Shown in pieces: positions 7,941 to 15,765 of a stretch of 34,485 nt of DNA (position 1 is its first letter; each line of letters opens with the position of its first letter). The notes beneath the pieces were generated by a model. That model was not told the origin of the DNA, made no database searches, and saw only the letters and a list, made by a program, of their open reading frames with translations. The stretch is from Chitinophaga sp. Lineage in GTDB: Bacteria; Bacteroidota; Bacteroidia; Chitinophagales; Chitinophagaceae. The position numbers and the translations under genes were made by a program. The stretch lies in the NCBI RefSeq assembly GCF_017745275.1, contig NZ_JAGHZS010000015.1, positions 1 through 34,485 of the forward strand, in the 5' to 3' direction.

Positions 7941-8825
7941 ATGAAAAAACTGATCATTGCAACAGGCTTGTTGCTTGGCGGACTCTTCGCGCAGGCACAG
8001 GTCAAAGGGGTAAAGCACGTTATCCTGATTGGCATGGATGGATTCGGTTCCTATTGCTTTCCAAAAGTGGATAACCCTAACATGAAACAAATGATGCAGG
8101 ACGGTGCATGGACCCTGGAAGCGCGCAGCGTATTGCCTTCTTCCAGTGCAGTCAACTGGGCATCCATGGTCATGGGCGCTGGCCCCGAAATCCACGGATA
8201 CACAGAATGGGACAGCAAAAAACCAGAACTGCCTTCCCGTGTACTGGATCAATATGGCATGTTTCCTTCGATCTACACCCTGTTGCGTGAACAAAAACCA
8301 ACATCTGAAATAGGCGTTATCTATAGCTGGAACGGTATTGGTTACCTGTTCCCCAAAGCAGCTGTTAACAAAGACATGGCCTGCCATGACAACGACAGCC
8401 TCGCTACTGCCGCTTCAGTAGCATATATTAAAGAGAAGAAACCGGACTTCCTTTTCATCCACTTCGATGAACCGGATGGTACCGGGCACAATATTGGTCA
8501 CAATATTCAACCTTATTTTGACCAGGTACACAAGAATGATATTTTGCTCGGCAAAATATTACAGGCCGTGAAAGATGCCGGCATGTGGGACAATACCATT
8601 ATCCTGCTGACCGCAGATCACGGTGGTATCAAAAAAGGACATGGCGGCAAAACCATGGAGGAAATGCAGATTCCATGGATTATCCGCGGACCTGGTATTC
8701 CTAAAAACAAAGAAATTAAAAGCAGTGTAATGACATACGATACCGCTGCTACCCTGGCATGGATCTTTGGATTGAAAACTCCGCAGGTTTGGATCGGAAG
8801 ACCCGTGAAAGAAGCGTTTAAATGA
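7941..8825 (+). CDS. Exported alkaline-phosphatase-superfamily phosphodiesterase/nucleotide pyrophosphatase
   Basis: The mature enzyme should hydrolyse phosphate mono- or diesters in the periplasm using two metal ions. ATG at 7941 starts a standard signal peptide ending AQAQ near residue 20; a GTG 12 bases earlier lies at the edge of the repeat and is less likely. Metal and active-site elements of the phosphodiesterase/NPP branch are visible: ILIGMDGFG near 28-36, LPSSSAVNWASMVMG near 65-79, FDEPDGTGHNIG near 175-186, and TADHGG near 223-228. Where typical NPP enzymes have a nucleophilic Thr, this one appears to have Ser in PSSSAVN. Substrate is unknown; the context suggests a phosphorylated glycan or sugar nucleotide. 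Confidence 0.85.
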   Translation: MKKLIIATGLLLGGLFAQAQVKGVKHVILIGMDGFGSYCFPKVDNPNMKQMMQDGAWTLEARSVLPSSSAVNWASMVMGAGPEIHGYTEWDSKKPELPSRVLDQYGMFPSIYTLLREQKPTSEIGVIYSWNGIGYLFPKAAVNKDMACHDNDSLATAASVAYIKEKKPDFLFIHFDEPDGTGHNIGHNIQPYFDQVHKNDILLGKILQAVKDAGMWDNTIILLTADHGGIKKGHGGKTMEEMQIPWIIRGPGIPKNKEIKSSVMTYDTAATLAWIFGLKTPQVWIGRPVKEAFK

Positions 8826-8856
8826 TTTTGGAGTGCCGGAAAAACAGGTATATGTC

Positions 8857-8895
8857 AGCATAATAACAATTTGGTATTATCACCGTTATAATGCT
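8857..8895. other. AT-rich stem-loop between the two phosphoesterase genes
   Basis: AGCATAATAAC at 8857-8867 pairs with GTTATAATGCT at 8885-8895 with one mismatch. There is no T tract after it, so it is not a clear terminator. It may be an mRNA processing or stability element, or chance in AT-rich DNA. Confidence 0.3.
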
Positions 8896-8948
8896 TCCCA
8901 TACAAATGTCTATTTTCTGGTATCTGCAAATCCCTAAATATTGATGCT

Positions 8949-9716
8949 ATGAAAAAAATGCTGCTCATCACCCTGGTATGCTTTACAGGCGCTACACTTT
9001 TTGCACAAGTGCAGAAAGTAAAAATACTGACCTATAACATACATCATGGGGAAAACATGAAACAGGTACTCGACCTGCAGGGTATTGCCAATGTGATACT
9101 GGCAACTAATCCTGACCTGGTAGCGCTACAGGAAGTGGATAGTTTCACCTCCCGCACCAACCAGTCGGATCAGCTGAAGGAACTGGCATCTATCACAGGG
9201 ATGTACACCTACTTCGTAAAAGCCATGGACTTTGACGGCGGCGGTTATGGCACCGGCGTCCTGTCACGCTTTCCCATCAACAGTGGTGTTACCCTGCCCT
9301 TGCCATCCTCGAAAAATAATGAGCCCAGAGCAGCGGGCATCGTCACCATCAAATTGCCCGGCGATAGCAGTCTCCGTTTTGTAACTACCCACCTCGATGC
9401 CGGTAAACGCGCCACCGACCGGGTAGCACAGGCGAATGCACTGGCAGATTATTTCCGGGAAACAGGTACGCCTGTGATCATGGCGGGCGACTTTAACGCC
9501 TTGCCCACATCAAAGGAAATCACAATATTGAAACAGGTATTCACAGATGCTACTCACCAGATGGGACCTACGTTTCCTTCCGATACACCGAAGATAAAAC
9601 TGGACTACATCATGGTAGCTCCCAGGCATAAATGGACAGTAGTAGCCTCCCGGATCATTGAAGAAACTATTGCCTCCGATCACCGCCCCGTGCTGTGTGA
9701 ACTGGAGCTGCGATAA
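8949..9716 (+). CDS. Exported endonuclease/exonuclease/phosphatase (EEP) family hydrolase
   Basis: Metal-dependent phosphoesterase of the EEP fold, exported through an N-terminal signal peptide (MKKMLLITLVCF..., cleavage after LFAQ near residue 20). Family hallmarks in order are LTYNIHHG at about 27-34, LQEVDS at about 60-65 (metal-binding Glu), THLDAG near 141-146, GDFNALP near 180-186 and SDHRPV near 244-249. The length of 255 residues matches the small secreted EEP proteins. It follows the phosphodiesterase gene by 123 bases and precedes the GH20 gene. The EEP fold includes nucleases, sphingomyelinases and inositol phosphatases, and the target here cannot be named. The stop codon TAA merges with the first heptad of palindrome A5. 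Confidence 0.87.
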   Translation: MKKMLLITLVCFTGATLFAQVQKVKILTYNIHHGENMKQVLDLQGIANVILATNPDLVALQEVDSFTSRTNQSDQLKELASITGMYTYFVKAMDFDGGGYGTGVLSRFPINSGVTLPLPSSKNNEPRAAGIVTIKLPGDSSLRFVTTHLDAGKRATDRVAQANALADYFRETGTPVIMAGDFNALPTSKEITILKQVFTDATHQMGPTFPSDTPKIKLDYIMVAPRHKWTVVASRIIEETIASDHRPVLCELELR

Positions 9717-9833
9717 GCATAAAGCATAAAGCACAAAGCATAAAGCTATTGACGCGGAGATATTAGCGAAAATATCTGCTTTAATCTACACTTCAATAGC
9801 TTTTTGCTTTCAGCTTTCTGCCTTCAGCCAAAC
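9714..9833. repeat. Heptad-arm palindrome A5 (after the EEP hydrolase), partly decayed
   Basis: A-class element. The left arm is a clear 7-nt array, AAGCATA AAGCATA AAGC, running on to AAAGCTATTGA. The right arm reads TCAATAGCTTTTTGCTTT. The outer stem is interrupted, and the inner core forms a separate hairpin AGATATT (9758-9764) with AATATCT (9771-9777). The core GACGCG on the left faces a right arm that predicts GAAGTG, so this copy has lost perfect pairing. It starts at the stop codon of the upstream gene. Confidence 0.8.
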
Positions 9834-9854
9834 AACAAAAAACAATTAAAAGAT

Positions 9855-12149
9855 ATGACAATGAAAAAAACGCTCCTGTGTCTTGCCTCCGCCGCAGCAC
9901 TGTGGGGATGCTCCGGCTCCCAGCAGACATCTGCCCCCAAAGGCAAGGTGAGCATCATTCCTATGCCTGCCAGCATCAGTGAAAAAGCAGATTCCTTTTT
10001 ACTGGATAAACAAACGGTGATTGTAGCTACCAATGAAAGCGACAAAAAAACAGCGGCACTGTTTAACGCATGGCTCAAAGAATTAACCGGCTACGAACTG
10101 GCTATCAAGGACCAGGGCGATAAAAACGCCATCGTATTGCATACCGGTAAAGACACAACTAACGCCGAAGGATATACGCTAAATAGCGATCATAATACCG
10201 TAACCATCAATGGTAACAGCAACAGCGGCACTTTCTATGGCGTACAGACGCTGATACAACTGCTTCCCGTAGAAAAAGCCAATGCCATGTATATCCCGGG
10301 TGTCAGCATCACCGATGCTCCCCGCTTCGCCTATCGTGGTTTGCACCTGGATGTAAGTCGCCACTTTTTCTCCGTAGAATTTGTGAAGAAGTACATCGAT
10401 CTGCTGGCTATGCACAAGATGAACACTTTCCATTGGCACCTGACAGATGACCAGGGCTGGCGGATTGAAATAAAGAAATATCCACGCCTGCAGGAAATTT
10501 CTTCCAAAAGGAAGGAAACCATGGCAGGCCGTTATGCCGACAACAAATACGACGGTAAACCTTATGGTGGCTATTATACACAGGAACAGGTAAAAGAAGT
10601 GGTGCAATATGCCGCAGATCATTTTGTAACCGTTATTCCTGAAATTGAAATGCCCGGCCACGCACTGGCAGCACTGGCCGCCTTCCCTAACCTGGGCTGC
10701 ACCGGTGGTCCTTACGAAACCGGTACCCACTGGGGCGTGTACGACGATGTGTATTGTGCTGGCAACGACAGCGTATTTCTTTTCCTGCAAGATGTACTGG
10801 ATGAAGTATTACCATTGTTCCCCAGCAAATACATCCACATAGGTGGCGATGAATGCCCGAAAGTACGTTGGCAGAAATGTCCTAAATGCCAGGCCCGCAT
10901 GAAAAAAGAAGGCCTGAAAGATGAGCATGCCCTGCAAAGCTATTTCGTTCAACGTATGGAGAAATACCTGAACAGCAAAGGCCGCCAGATTATTGGCTGG
11001 GACGAAATCCTGGAAGGTGGACTGGCTCCTAATGCCACCGTAATGAGCTGGAGAGGCATTGAAGGCGGTATTACCGCAGCACAGCAAAAGCACGATGTAA
11101 TTATGACACCGGGCGAGTTCTGCTACTTCGATCACTACCAGTCCAAAAGCCCTAATGAGCCGTTGGCCATTGGCGGATTCCTGCCTGTGAACAAAGTATA
11201 TAGTTACGAGCCGGTACCTACCGAACTGAATGCAGATCAGGCCAAATATATTAAGGGGGCTCAAGCCAATCTCTGGTCTGAATACATTGGTAACAATGAT
11301 TACATGGAGTACATGGTATATCCACGTGCCTGCGCATTGTCGGAAGTATTATGGTCGCCAAAGGATAAGCGTAATTATGACAACTTTGTTGAGCGACTGA
11401 AAGTACATGTAAAACGCCTGGAGCTGAAGAAAGTAAACTACGCCAAACATGTATTTGAAGTGAAAGGCGCCGTAACAGAGAATGGCAAAGGCGGTGTTCA
11501 CGTAACCCTGAGTAGTCAACTGGAAGGTGGTAAAATATTTTTCACTACCGATAGTACTGCTCCTACCCCTCAGTCGACTCCTTACACGCAGCCCATTTCC
11601 ATCACCCATGCAGGCACAATCCGTGCACAGGTATTTTCAGACGGTAAACCATTTGGCAATGAATTCAGCCAGACATTTATCTTCCACAAGGGAATGGGTA
11701 AAAAAATAACCCTGGCAGCGGCGGCAGACAAGAGCCACAGCCCTGCCAGCAATTTTGCGATGGTAGATGGAATCGAAGGGCTGGCTTCCTATGACGATGA
11801 TGGCCAGTGGTTTGGCTTTAAAGGCATCAATATGGAGGCAGTAGTAGAACTGGACAGCATCCAGGATATTCACGGGGTTGGCATTAATACAGTTAATTTA
11901 AAAAGCGACTGGATTTATCCGCCCAAACAGGTGGTATTCTCCGTGTCTGACGATGGCAAAACCTATAAAGAAGTATACAAGCAAACTGCCTTTACGCAAC
12001 AGGGCATTAACAAAGTACGTGGCAAACTGCAACAGGTACGTGGTCGCTTTGTAAAGGTGCAGATGCAGAACTTTGGTAAGATTCCTGCCGGTGCAGAAGG
12101 AGCAGGCAATGGAGCATGGTTGTTTGCTGATGAGTTCATAATTGATTAA
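9855..12149 (+). CDS. Beta-N-acetylhexosaminidase, GH20, lipoprotein with chitobiase-type C-terminal and discoidin-like domains
   Basis: Removes terminal beta-linked GlcNAc or GalNAc from glycans outside the inner membrane. The N-terminus MTMKKTLLCL with Cys19 is a lipoprotein signal, so the start at 9855 (or 9861) is chosen; an upstream in-frame ATG at 9804 would be inside the repeat and would spoil the signal. Domains are a GH20b-like N-domain (about 35-150), the catalytic barrel from YRGLHLDVSRH near 159 to about 500 with the catalytic Asp332-Glu333 pair in HIGGDEC, a chitobiase C-terminal-like segment (FFTTDSTAPT) near 560-620, and a discoidin/CBM32-like domain to the end. At 764 residues it is a typical multidomain Bacteroidota hexosaminidase. 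It should supply GlcNAc to the permease, kinase and NagB of this locus. Confidence 0.94.
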   Translation: MTMKKTLLCLASAAALWGCSGSQQTSAPKGKVSIIPMPASISEKADSFLLDKQTVIVATNESDKKTAALFNAWLKELTGYELAIKDQGDKNAIVLHTGKDTTNAEGYTLNSDHNTVTINGNSNSGTFYGVQTLIQLLPVEKANAMYIPGVSITDAPRFAYRGLHLDVSRHFFSVEFVKKYIDLLAMHKMNTFHWHLTDDQGWRIEIKKYPRLQEISSKRKETMAGRYADNKYDGKPYGGYYTQEQVKEVVQYAADHFVTVIPEIEMPGHALAALAAFPNLGCTGGPYETGTHWGVYDDVYCAGNDSVFLFLQDVLDEVLPLFPSKYIHIGGDECPKVRWQKCPKCQARMKKEGLKDEHALQSYFVQRMEKYLNSKGRQIIGWDEILEGGLAPNATVMSWRGIEGGITAAQQKHDVIMTPGEFCYFDHYQSKSPNEPLAIGGFLPVNKVYSYEPVPTELNADQAKYIKGAQANLWSEYIGNNDYMEYMVYPRACALSEVLWSPKDKRNYDNFVERLKVHVKRLELKKVNYAKHVFEVKGAVTENGKGGVHVTLSSQLEGGKIFFTTDSTAPTPQSTPYTQPISITHAGTIRAQVFSDGKPFGNEFSQTFIFHKGMGKKITLAAAADKSHSPASNFAMVDGIEGLASYDDDGQWFGFKGINMEAVVELDSIQDIHGVGINTVNLKSDWIYPPKQVVFSVSDDGKTYKEVYKQTAFTQQGINKVRGKLQQVRGRFVKVQMQNFGKIPAGAEGAGNGAWLFADEFIID

Positions 12150-12159
12150 AAATCAGAAA

Positions 12160-12185
12160 ACCGTTCGCGCAATTGCACGGACGGT
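12160..12185 (+). terminator. Weak hairpin after the GH20 gene, possible terminator
   Basis: ACCGTTCG pairs with CGGACGGT (one G-T pair) around a 10-nt loop, ten bases after the hexosaminidase stop codon. The T-rich tail is poor (TCTTCATCTT), so termination would be weak. The rest of the gap to nagB (12186-12392) is AT-rich leader. Confidence 0.4.
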
Positions 12186-12378
12186 CTTCATCTTATGACT
12201 CCTACACCAAAATATGTAATACGGCCTTCAGCCGCTGTATGCTAAACATATTAACGAGATCCCATATTAAATGGTTCACTACAAGCTAAAGAAATATAAT
12301 TTAAATATTGCTAAATAATAATGCTCATTAGCAGTAAATTCTTTAATTTTCCGGCTCGTTTTTAAACCGCATCTAATC

Positions 12379-12390
12379 AAAAACGTTTAC
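12379..12390. promoter_or_regulatory. Candidate operator just before nagB
   Basis: AAAAACGTTTAC shares the AAAACGTTT core with the perfect palindrome at 2770-2781. It ends two bases before the nagB ATG, so it would act by blocking the ribosome site or as a roadblock. That position is unusual, and chance in A-rich leader DNA is possible. Confidence 0.3.
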
Positions 12391-12392
12391 AA

Positions 12393-14315
12393 ATGACGAT
12401 TAATCATCAGGAAATTGAACTGATCGACAGCTTTGAACAAATCGCTGTGGAGATACATCCTTCTGCCAAAGAGGGTTCCAAAGCAGTAGCGCAGGAAATT
12501 GCCGCGTTAATTCGCGAAAAAGAGGCTGCCGGTCAAAAATGTATTTTAGGAATGGCCACCGGGTCTACACCTAAATATCTCTATGCAGAACTGGTACGTT
12601 TGCACAAAGAGGAAGGGTTGAGCTTCAAAAATGTAATTACATTTAACCTGGATGAATATTATCCGATAGAGCCGGATGCTTTACAGAGCTATAACCGCTT
12701 TATGAAAGAACACCTGTTCAATCATATCGATATTCCGGAAGGACAGTTCTTTATTCCGGATGGCACTATTCCAAAAGATAAGATTAAGAAATACTGCGAA
12801 GATTACGACAAACGTATTGACGCATTAGGTGGTATTGATCTCCAGATCCTGGGAATCGGTAACAACGGCCACATTGGTTTCAACGAACCAGGTGCCAACA
12901 TCAATTCACACACCCGTCTCGTTACACTGGATAACAGCACCCGCTTAGCCAATGCATACGAGTTCCCTAATATGAGCCAGGTGCCTCGTTTGGCAATCAC
13001 CATGGGGTTGAGCAGCATCTTCAAGGCAAAACGCATTGTGCTGATGGCCTGGGGCTCTCATAAATCCAAAATTGTACGCCGCTCTGTAGAAGGACACAGC
13101 ACCGACGCAGTACCTGCTTCCCTCCTGCAACAGCACCCTAACTGCAAATTCGTTATCGATGAGCAGGCAGCAGCTGACCTCACCCGCTTCAACGAACCAT
13201 GGCTCACCGGCGATTGCGAATGGACTCCCGGCTTAACCCGTAAAGCGGTAACCAGCCTGGCGCTGAAGCTGAACAAGCCTATCCTGATGCTCACAGATAA
13301 AGACTATAACGAAAATGGTTTGAACGACCTGATCGTACAGTACGGTTCTGCTTATGAGCTCAATATCAAAGAATTTAACGCCATCCGCGACACCATCACC
13401 GGCTGGCCTGGTGGTAAACCTGGTCCGCAGTTACCGAATCATCCGGAACGCTCCGAACCAGCTAAAAAACGTGCGCTGATCTTCTCCCCACACCCGGACG
13501 ATGACATCATCTCTATGGGTGGTACCTTCATCCGCCTACACGAACAGGGACATGATGTACACGTAGCTTACCAAACTTCCGGTAACATTGCCGTTACAGA
13601 CGAGTTCCTCCTGCGTTTCATCGACTTTGCTGTAGGATTTGAAGGCATGTTCGACATCGATAAGAGCAAAAGCTCTATGATCCTGGACGAAGCTAAAGCG
13701 TTTATCCGCACCAAGAAACCAAGCCAGAAAGACACACCGGAAATCCGCGCCATTAAAGGCCTGATCCGTCGCTGCGAAGCAAAAGCTACCTGCCGCTACG
13801 TAGGCGTTGAAGACAATGCACACTTCATGAACCTGCCTTTCTATGAAACCGGCCTGGTGGAAAAGAAACCAATGGGTCCGGAAGACGTAGCACTGACGGT
13901 AGACTTACTCCGCAAGCTGAAACCACAGCAGATCTTCTGCGCGGGTGACCTTGCAGATCCACATGGTACCCACAAAGTATGCCTGGACATCATTTTCGCG
14001 GCACTCGACATCGTAAAAACAGAAGACTGGGCAAAAGATTGCTGGGTATGGCTGTACAAAGGCGCATGGCAGGAGTGGGATATCCACGAAATTGAAATGG
14101 CAGTGCCAATGAGCCCTGACCAGGTAATGCAGAAACGCCTGGGTATCTTCATCCACCAGAGTCAGAAAGACGTGGTGCCTTTCCAGGGTACCGACTTACG
14201 TGAATTCTGGCAACGTGCGGAAGACCGTAACGCCAATACCGCTGATCTCTACGACCGCTTAGGCCTGCAGAAATACGCAGCCATGGAAGCATTCGTACGC
14301 TATCATTTTATGTAA
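12393..14315 (+). CDS. nagB: Glucosamine-6-phosphate deaminase fused to a PIG-L/LmbE-type deacetylase
   Basis: Cytoplasmic two-domain enzyme. The N-terminal part (about residues 10-265) is NagB, which turns glucosamine-6-P into fructose-6-P and ammonia. Visible are ATGSTPKYLY near 50-59, the catalytic-base motif LDEYYP with Asp87, and NNGHIGFNEPG with His160 and Glu165. After a linker rich in basic and proline residues (about 335-360) comes a PIG-L/LmbE deacetylase domain with the zinc motif HPDDD starting at His367 and a second zinc motif DPHGTHK near residue 523. PIG-L enzymes remove acetyl from GlcNAc-type groups, so the fusion could join deacetylation and deamination. The total of 640 residues is far above the roughly 260 of plain NagB. 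Similar fusions are known in Bacteroidota. It ends the salvage block and is followed by a strong terminator. Confidence 0.93.
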   Translation: MTINHQEIELIDSFEQIAVEIHPSAKEGSKAVAQEIAALIREKEAAGQKCILGMATGSTPKYLYAELVRLHKEEGLSFKNVITFNLDEYYPIEPDALQSYNRFMKEHLFNHIDIPEGQFFIPDGTIPKDKIKKYCEDYDKRIDALGGIDLQILGIGNNGHIGFNEPGANINSHTRLVTLDNSTRLANAYEFPNMSQVPRLAITMGLSSIFKAKRIVLMAWGSHKSKIVRRSVEGHSTDAVPASLLQQHPNCKFVIDEQAAADLTRFNEPWLTGDCEWTPGLTRKAVTSLALKLNKPILMLTDKDYNENGLNDLIVQYGSAYELNIKEFNAIRDTITGWPGGKPGPQLPNHPERSEPAKKRALIFSPHPDDDIISMGGTFIRLHEQGHDVHVAYQTSGNIAVTDEFLLRFIDFAVGFEGMFDIDKSKSSMILDEAKAFIRTKKPSQKDTPEIRAIKGLIRRCEAKATCRYVGVEDNAHFMNLPFYETGLVEKKPMGPEDVALTVDLLRKLKPQQIFCAGDLADPHGTHKVCLDIIFAALDIVKTEDWAKDCWVWLYKGAWQEWDIHEIEMAVPMSPDQVMQKRLGIFIHQSQKDVVPFQGTDLREFWQRAEDRNANTADLYDRLGLQKYAAMEAFVRYHFM

Positions 14316-14325
14316 TACCTTTTAT

Positions 14326-14374
14326 TGCAGGGGTTCTCTACAGCTTTGCGGCGGTAGAAAATCCCTGCATTTTT
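14326..14374 (+). terminator. Rho-independent terminator after nagB
   Basis: TGCAGGG at 14326-14332 pairs with CCCTGCA at 14363-14369. An inner partial stem (TTCTCTAC with GTAGAA) lies within, and TTTTT follows at 14370-14374. It begins ten bases after the nagB stop and closes the sugar locus. The DNA from 14375 to 14594 holds no convincing gene or RNA. Confidence 0.75.
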
Positions 14375-14594
14375 CATAGAAAGAAACGCAGCGCGATACA
14401 ACTAACCATACCAATACCTGGCTGATAACAAGAATATCAGGCCGATAATGAGCATTACAACAGTCGATATTACCCACCTTAACACATACCTGCTTACCTA
14501 CCGGAGAATTGCTATAGCCATTATCCAGTAGAATTTTTTTTCAATACCTTCCGATTAAACCATTAAATTACAGTAGAAAATAGAATAGCCATCA

Positions 14595-15167
14595 ATGGAA
14601 AACGATATCCTCATTGACTTTAGGTTCGCCAAAGAAAAGCCAAGATTCGGTGAATTATTCTTGATTACAGGAGAAGAGCATCCTAAATTTCCGCCCAGGA
14701 ACAAACTTTTTGCCCAGCTGGCACCATTGGGTTTCGAACAACTCGACGATTTTTTTGGTATCCTCAATAGCGAAGATACCGGCGATGACGTACTGGTATG
14801 GCTCTTTCCCATGCTTAACGGGGAAGAAGTATTTCACAACAGCGGCCCTTTCGACGCCATCCGCCTGTCGTACAGTGCATTGCGCAATGCCCCTGTCAAC
14901 ATCTCCGTGCTGCAGGACTGCTTCAATGCCATCAAAGGCATGCCCGATGTGGAAATCACGTTTGATGACAAGGCTGTCAGCGACTTTGCACCCATCCAAC
15001 AGAAAGCAGATGAAATTGTTGCCTACTGGCGCGATAATAACGTTGAACCAGGTTCAGAACAAAGCCTGTTGATTGAAGAAGAGGAAGAAGACTGGGAAGA
15101 TGATGACGATGAATGGGATGATAACGATGATTGGGAAGAAGAATCAGACACCAGCAACAAAAAATAA
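14595..15167 (+). CDS. Hypothetical protein with a long acidic tail
   Basis: I do not recognise a named family in this 190-residue protein. It has no signal peptide or membrane segment, so it is probably cytoplasmic. The first 155 residues look like a mixed alpha/beta folded domain with several aromatic and hydrophobic patches (for example DFFGILN and DVLVWLFPML). The last 35 residues are almost only Glu, Asp and Trp, ending in a short Ser/Asn/Lys tail, which gives a strongly negative flexible tail. It stands alone between the nagB terminator and its own terminator, so it is a single-gene unit. A tail of this kind often binds basic partners or acts as a spacer; that is a guess. Confidence 0.85.
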   Translation: MENDILIDFRFAKEKPRFGELFLITGEEHPKFPPRNKLFAQLAPLGFEQLDDFFGILNSEDTGDDVLVWLFPMLNGEEVFHNSGPFDAIRLSYSALRNAPVNISVLQDCFNAIKGMPDVEITFDDKAVSDFAPIQQKADEIVAYWRDNNVEPGSEQSLLIEEEEEDWEDDDDEWDDNDDWEEESDTSNKK

Positions 15168-15186
15168 ACATAAAAAATTTATATAC

Positions 15187-15221
15187 AAGGGTGTCTTCCG
15201 CGAAGGCACCCTTTATTTTTT
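15187..15221 (+). terminator. Rho-independent terminator after the acidic-tail protein
   Basis: AAGGGTGTCTTC pairs with GAAGGCACCCTT around a CGCG loop, with one G-T pair. It is followed by TATTTTTT. A textbook terminator 19 bases after the stop codon. Confidence 0.88.
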
Positions 15222-15311
15222 GCATCTCACTGCGGAAAGAATGCAGCCTGACTTTAGATAGATTTTCGTAATTTGATGTAACTGTACCTAACCTATTTAC
15301 GCCAACGGATC

Positions 15312-15689
15312 ATGAATAAACAAGCCAACAAAAAAGGCATCGCAGCCCTGCTGCTCATTGCCACTTTAATACTGGTATTGCTCATTTCCGGTATTCCATC
15401 TGCGCATAAAGCCACTAAACAGAACTGCATACCCACCAGCGGTATTGTACAGGAATTAAAAAGCGGTCCTCCCGGCATCATGATTCACCTGAAAAACGAT
15501 CACAAAATTTATTACATCTCCCATAAAACCCATCCTGGTATCTCCCTAAATGCACTGGAAAAGGAAATAATGGGCAAAAATATACAACTGTATACCAGCC
15601 AGGACTGGTCTCCACTGGATCCGTTTTCCAGTATGAAACAAATTCACCGCCTTCAAATAGGCGACACCGTTATATACGCCGAATTCTAG
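15312..15689 (+). CDS. Hypothetical membrane-anchored protein
   Basis: This 125-residue protein has a basic N-terminus (NKQANKKG) and one hydrophobic segment at about residues 10-27. It is most likely held in the inner membrane with the rest outside. The exposed part is beta-rich (GIVQELKSG, IMIHLKND, KIYYISHK) with a short DTVIYAEF end. I do not recognise a family. It has its own upstream gap after the terminator at 15187-15221, and is followed 76 bases later by a lipoprotein gene on the same strand, so the two may be co-transcribed envelope proteins. Length and composition look like a real gene, with no signs of decay. Confidence 0.75.
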   Translation: MNKQANKKGIAALLLIATLILVLLISGIPSAHKATKQNCIPTSGIVQELKSGPPGIMIHLKNDHKIYYISHKTHPGISLNALEKEIMGKNIQLYTSQDWSPLDPFSSMKQIHRLQIGDTVIYAEF

Positions 15690-15765
15690 GCCCAATCTTT
15701 GCGCGGATGCTACAACGGACGGAAGCAGAGTCACTTCCGGACCCATTAAACAGTAATTTTACCAT

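Noticed and set aside
9804..9854. Upstream in-frame ATG that would extend the GH20 protein
   Set aside because: The extra residues come from the palindromic repeat and would place 17 residues ahead of a good lipoprotein signal.
10179..10790. 203-residue open frame on the minus strand inside the GH20 gene
   Set aside because: It lies fully opposite a well-supported enzyme gene, has no recognisable motif, and its composition fits the antisense of a codon-biased gene.
14375..14594. Start-less minus-strand frame with a protein-like look, and a short hydrophobic frame beginning with GTG
   Set aside because: No start codon for the first, and the second is about 27 residues after an in-frame stop with no ribosome site. 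May be decayed coding DNA but not supportable.
15720..15739. Short hairpin CGGAAG/CTTCCG between the membrane-anchored protein and the lipoprotein gene
   Set aside because: Only 6 bp of stem and no T tract; too weak to call a terminator.
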